A DNA stretch of 6,665 bases from Acidobacteriaceae bacterium (GTDB taxonomy: Bacteria; Acidobacteriota; Terriglobia; Terriglobales; Acidobacteriaceae), in assembly GCA_003166055.1 (NCBI GenBank), contig PMWR01000551.1, forward strand, positions 2,951-9,615. The letters are read 5' to 3'. The notes under the pieces were generated by a model. It saw nothing but the letters and a program-made list of their open reading frames with translations. It made no database searches and was not told where the DNA came from. Each line of letters starts with the position of its first letter. Position 1 is the stretch's first letter. Shown here piece after piece: positions 5,785 through 6,665 of the stretch. The translations under genes were made by a program, and so were the position numbers.

Positions 5785-6665
5785 ATGGCAAGCTTTTACA
5801 TTCCACTTTCCGGGCTCAACGCCGATTCGACAGCGCTGAACACCATTGCGAATGATCTTTCCAACATGAACACCACAGCTTTCAAGACTCAGACAACGAA
5901 TTTCTCCAACCTCTTCTCTCAACAGGTCGGAACGACCGGCTCCGGCGACGCGATCCAGATGGGCGAGGGAGTGCAGGTGGCTTCGAATGAGACGAACTAC
6001 TCGCAGGGATCGAGCGAGACAACCGGCAACTCGACCGACATGCAGTTGAACGGAAACGGGTTCTTCGTTTTGAACGACGGTGGGAGCAACGTGCTGACGC
6101 GCGCAGGCGATTTTTCGCTGGGCGCCAACGGCAATCTGATCTCTTCCGACGGGCTGAACGTGATGGGGTATCCGGCGGTCAATGGAGTGGTGAACACGAA
6201 TGCTGCGCTGGCGCCTGTCAATATCCCGGTGGGTCAGGTGGAGGCCCCCCTGGCGACGACCACCTTTGGGATGACATCGACACTCAATTCCGCGTCACCG
6301 GTGGGCACCACCGTACCTGGCCAGGTGCAGGTCTACGACTCGATGGGCAAAGCCTATGAAGCAACGGTGACTTACGAAAAGACCGGAACCAACGCCTGGA
6401 CCTACAACGTCACGATGCCGGACACGCTGACGGCCAACTCGACCACCAATGCGGGCGCGACGACATTCACCTACAGTTTCGGTTCAAGCGCAGGCACGCT
6501 GGCAACGGTGGATTCCGGAACCAACCTGGCCATCACCGGACCTACCGCCGGCGGAAGCACAGCCACGATCGCCCCTCCCCCGGTGACGGCCGGCGAAGCG
6601 CTGGGCGCCGTCGGCACGGCAGGCACTTATGCGGACGATCTTCAGAATGCGATCAACAATGCTGG
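5785..6665 (+). CDS. flgE: Flagellar hook protein FlgE, N-terminal part
   Basis: This frame stays open to the window edge, giving the first 293 residues. FlgE is the exported subunit that polymerises into the flexible hook outside the cell. Residues 1-35 (FYIPLSGLNADSTALNTIAN, then NTTAFK) match the rod/hook N-terminal motif, whose usual form is ALSGL...IxNNLANxNTxGFK; here the second Asn is D24 and the Gly before Phe-Lys is A32. LNGNGFFVL at 88-96 and RAGDFSLGANGNL from 106 are standard for hook and rod proteins. From about 150 a Thr/Asn-rich section contains YDSMGKAYEATVTYEK (184 onward), matching the FlgE D2 domain. Around residues 245-293, TNLAITGP and ADDLQNAINNAG resemble a surface insertion seen in large hook proteins. 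The start has a clear ribosome binding site. Confidence 0.95.
   Translation, partial: MASFYIPLSGLNADSTALNTIANDLSNMNTTAFKTQTTNFSNLFSQQVGTTGSGDAIQMGEGVQVASNETNYSQGSSETTGNSTDMQLNGNGFFVLNDGGSNVLTRAGDFSLGANGNLISSDGLNVMGYPAVNGVVNTNAALAPVNIPVGQVEAPLATTTFGMTSTLNSASPVGTTVPGQVQVYDSMGKAYEATVTYEKTGTNAWTYNVTMPDTLTANSTTNAGATTFTYSFGSSAGTLATVDSGTNLAITGPTAGGSTATIAPPPVTAGEALGAVGTAGTYADDLQNAINNA

Overview
The window is a continuous stretch of a flagellar biosynthesis operon, with all seven main genes on the + strand and closely packed: the end of fliG, then fliH, fliI, fliJ, fliK, flgD and the start of flgE. Gene identities come from motifs read in the translations; no database search was run. High G+C with strong G/C third-position preference, the FlgD core (DFLTLLVTEMQNQDP) and the FlgE N-terminus (IPLSGLNADSTALNTIAN) suggest a soil-type Acidobacteriota (Terriglobia-like) chromosome. 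That placement is an inference from recollection of similar proteins.

Layout: positions 1-138 hold the C-terminus of FliG, the rotor switch protein. After an 84-nt gap come fliH, fliI and fliJ, the regulator, ATPase and stalk of the flagellar type III export engine. fliH and fliI overlap by ATGA, and fliI and fliJ are three bases apart, with the fliJ ribosome binding site inside fliI. Next comes a 126-nt, comparatively A+T-rich gap (about 44% G+C by hand count), which contains a possible 33-codon small gene starting inside fliJ. The following genes are fliK (hook-length ruler), flgD (hook cap) and flgE (hook subunit), the last running off the right edge.

The order follows function: motor switch, export ATPase complex, then the hook substrates and their length control. 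The export ATPase complex would deliver FlgD, FliK and FlgE through the flagellar pore. FlgD caps the growing hook made of FlgE, and FliK measures it and triggers the switch to filament-type export.

This looks like an ordinary flagellar locus rather than a new system. The points worth a second look are the unrecognised small ORF between fliJ and fliK, a FlgD whose usual C-terminal domain is replaced by a low-complexity tail, a FliK with a divergent C-terminal domain plus a Gly/Gln/Ser tail, and the uncertain translation start of fliK. No RNA genes, mobile elements, CRISPR arrays or convincing terminators were seen, and no gene-free stretch exceeds 300 bases.
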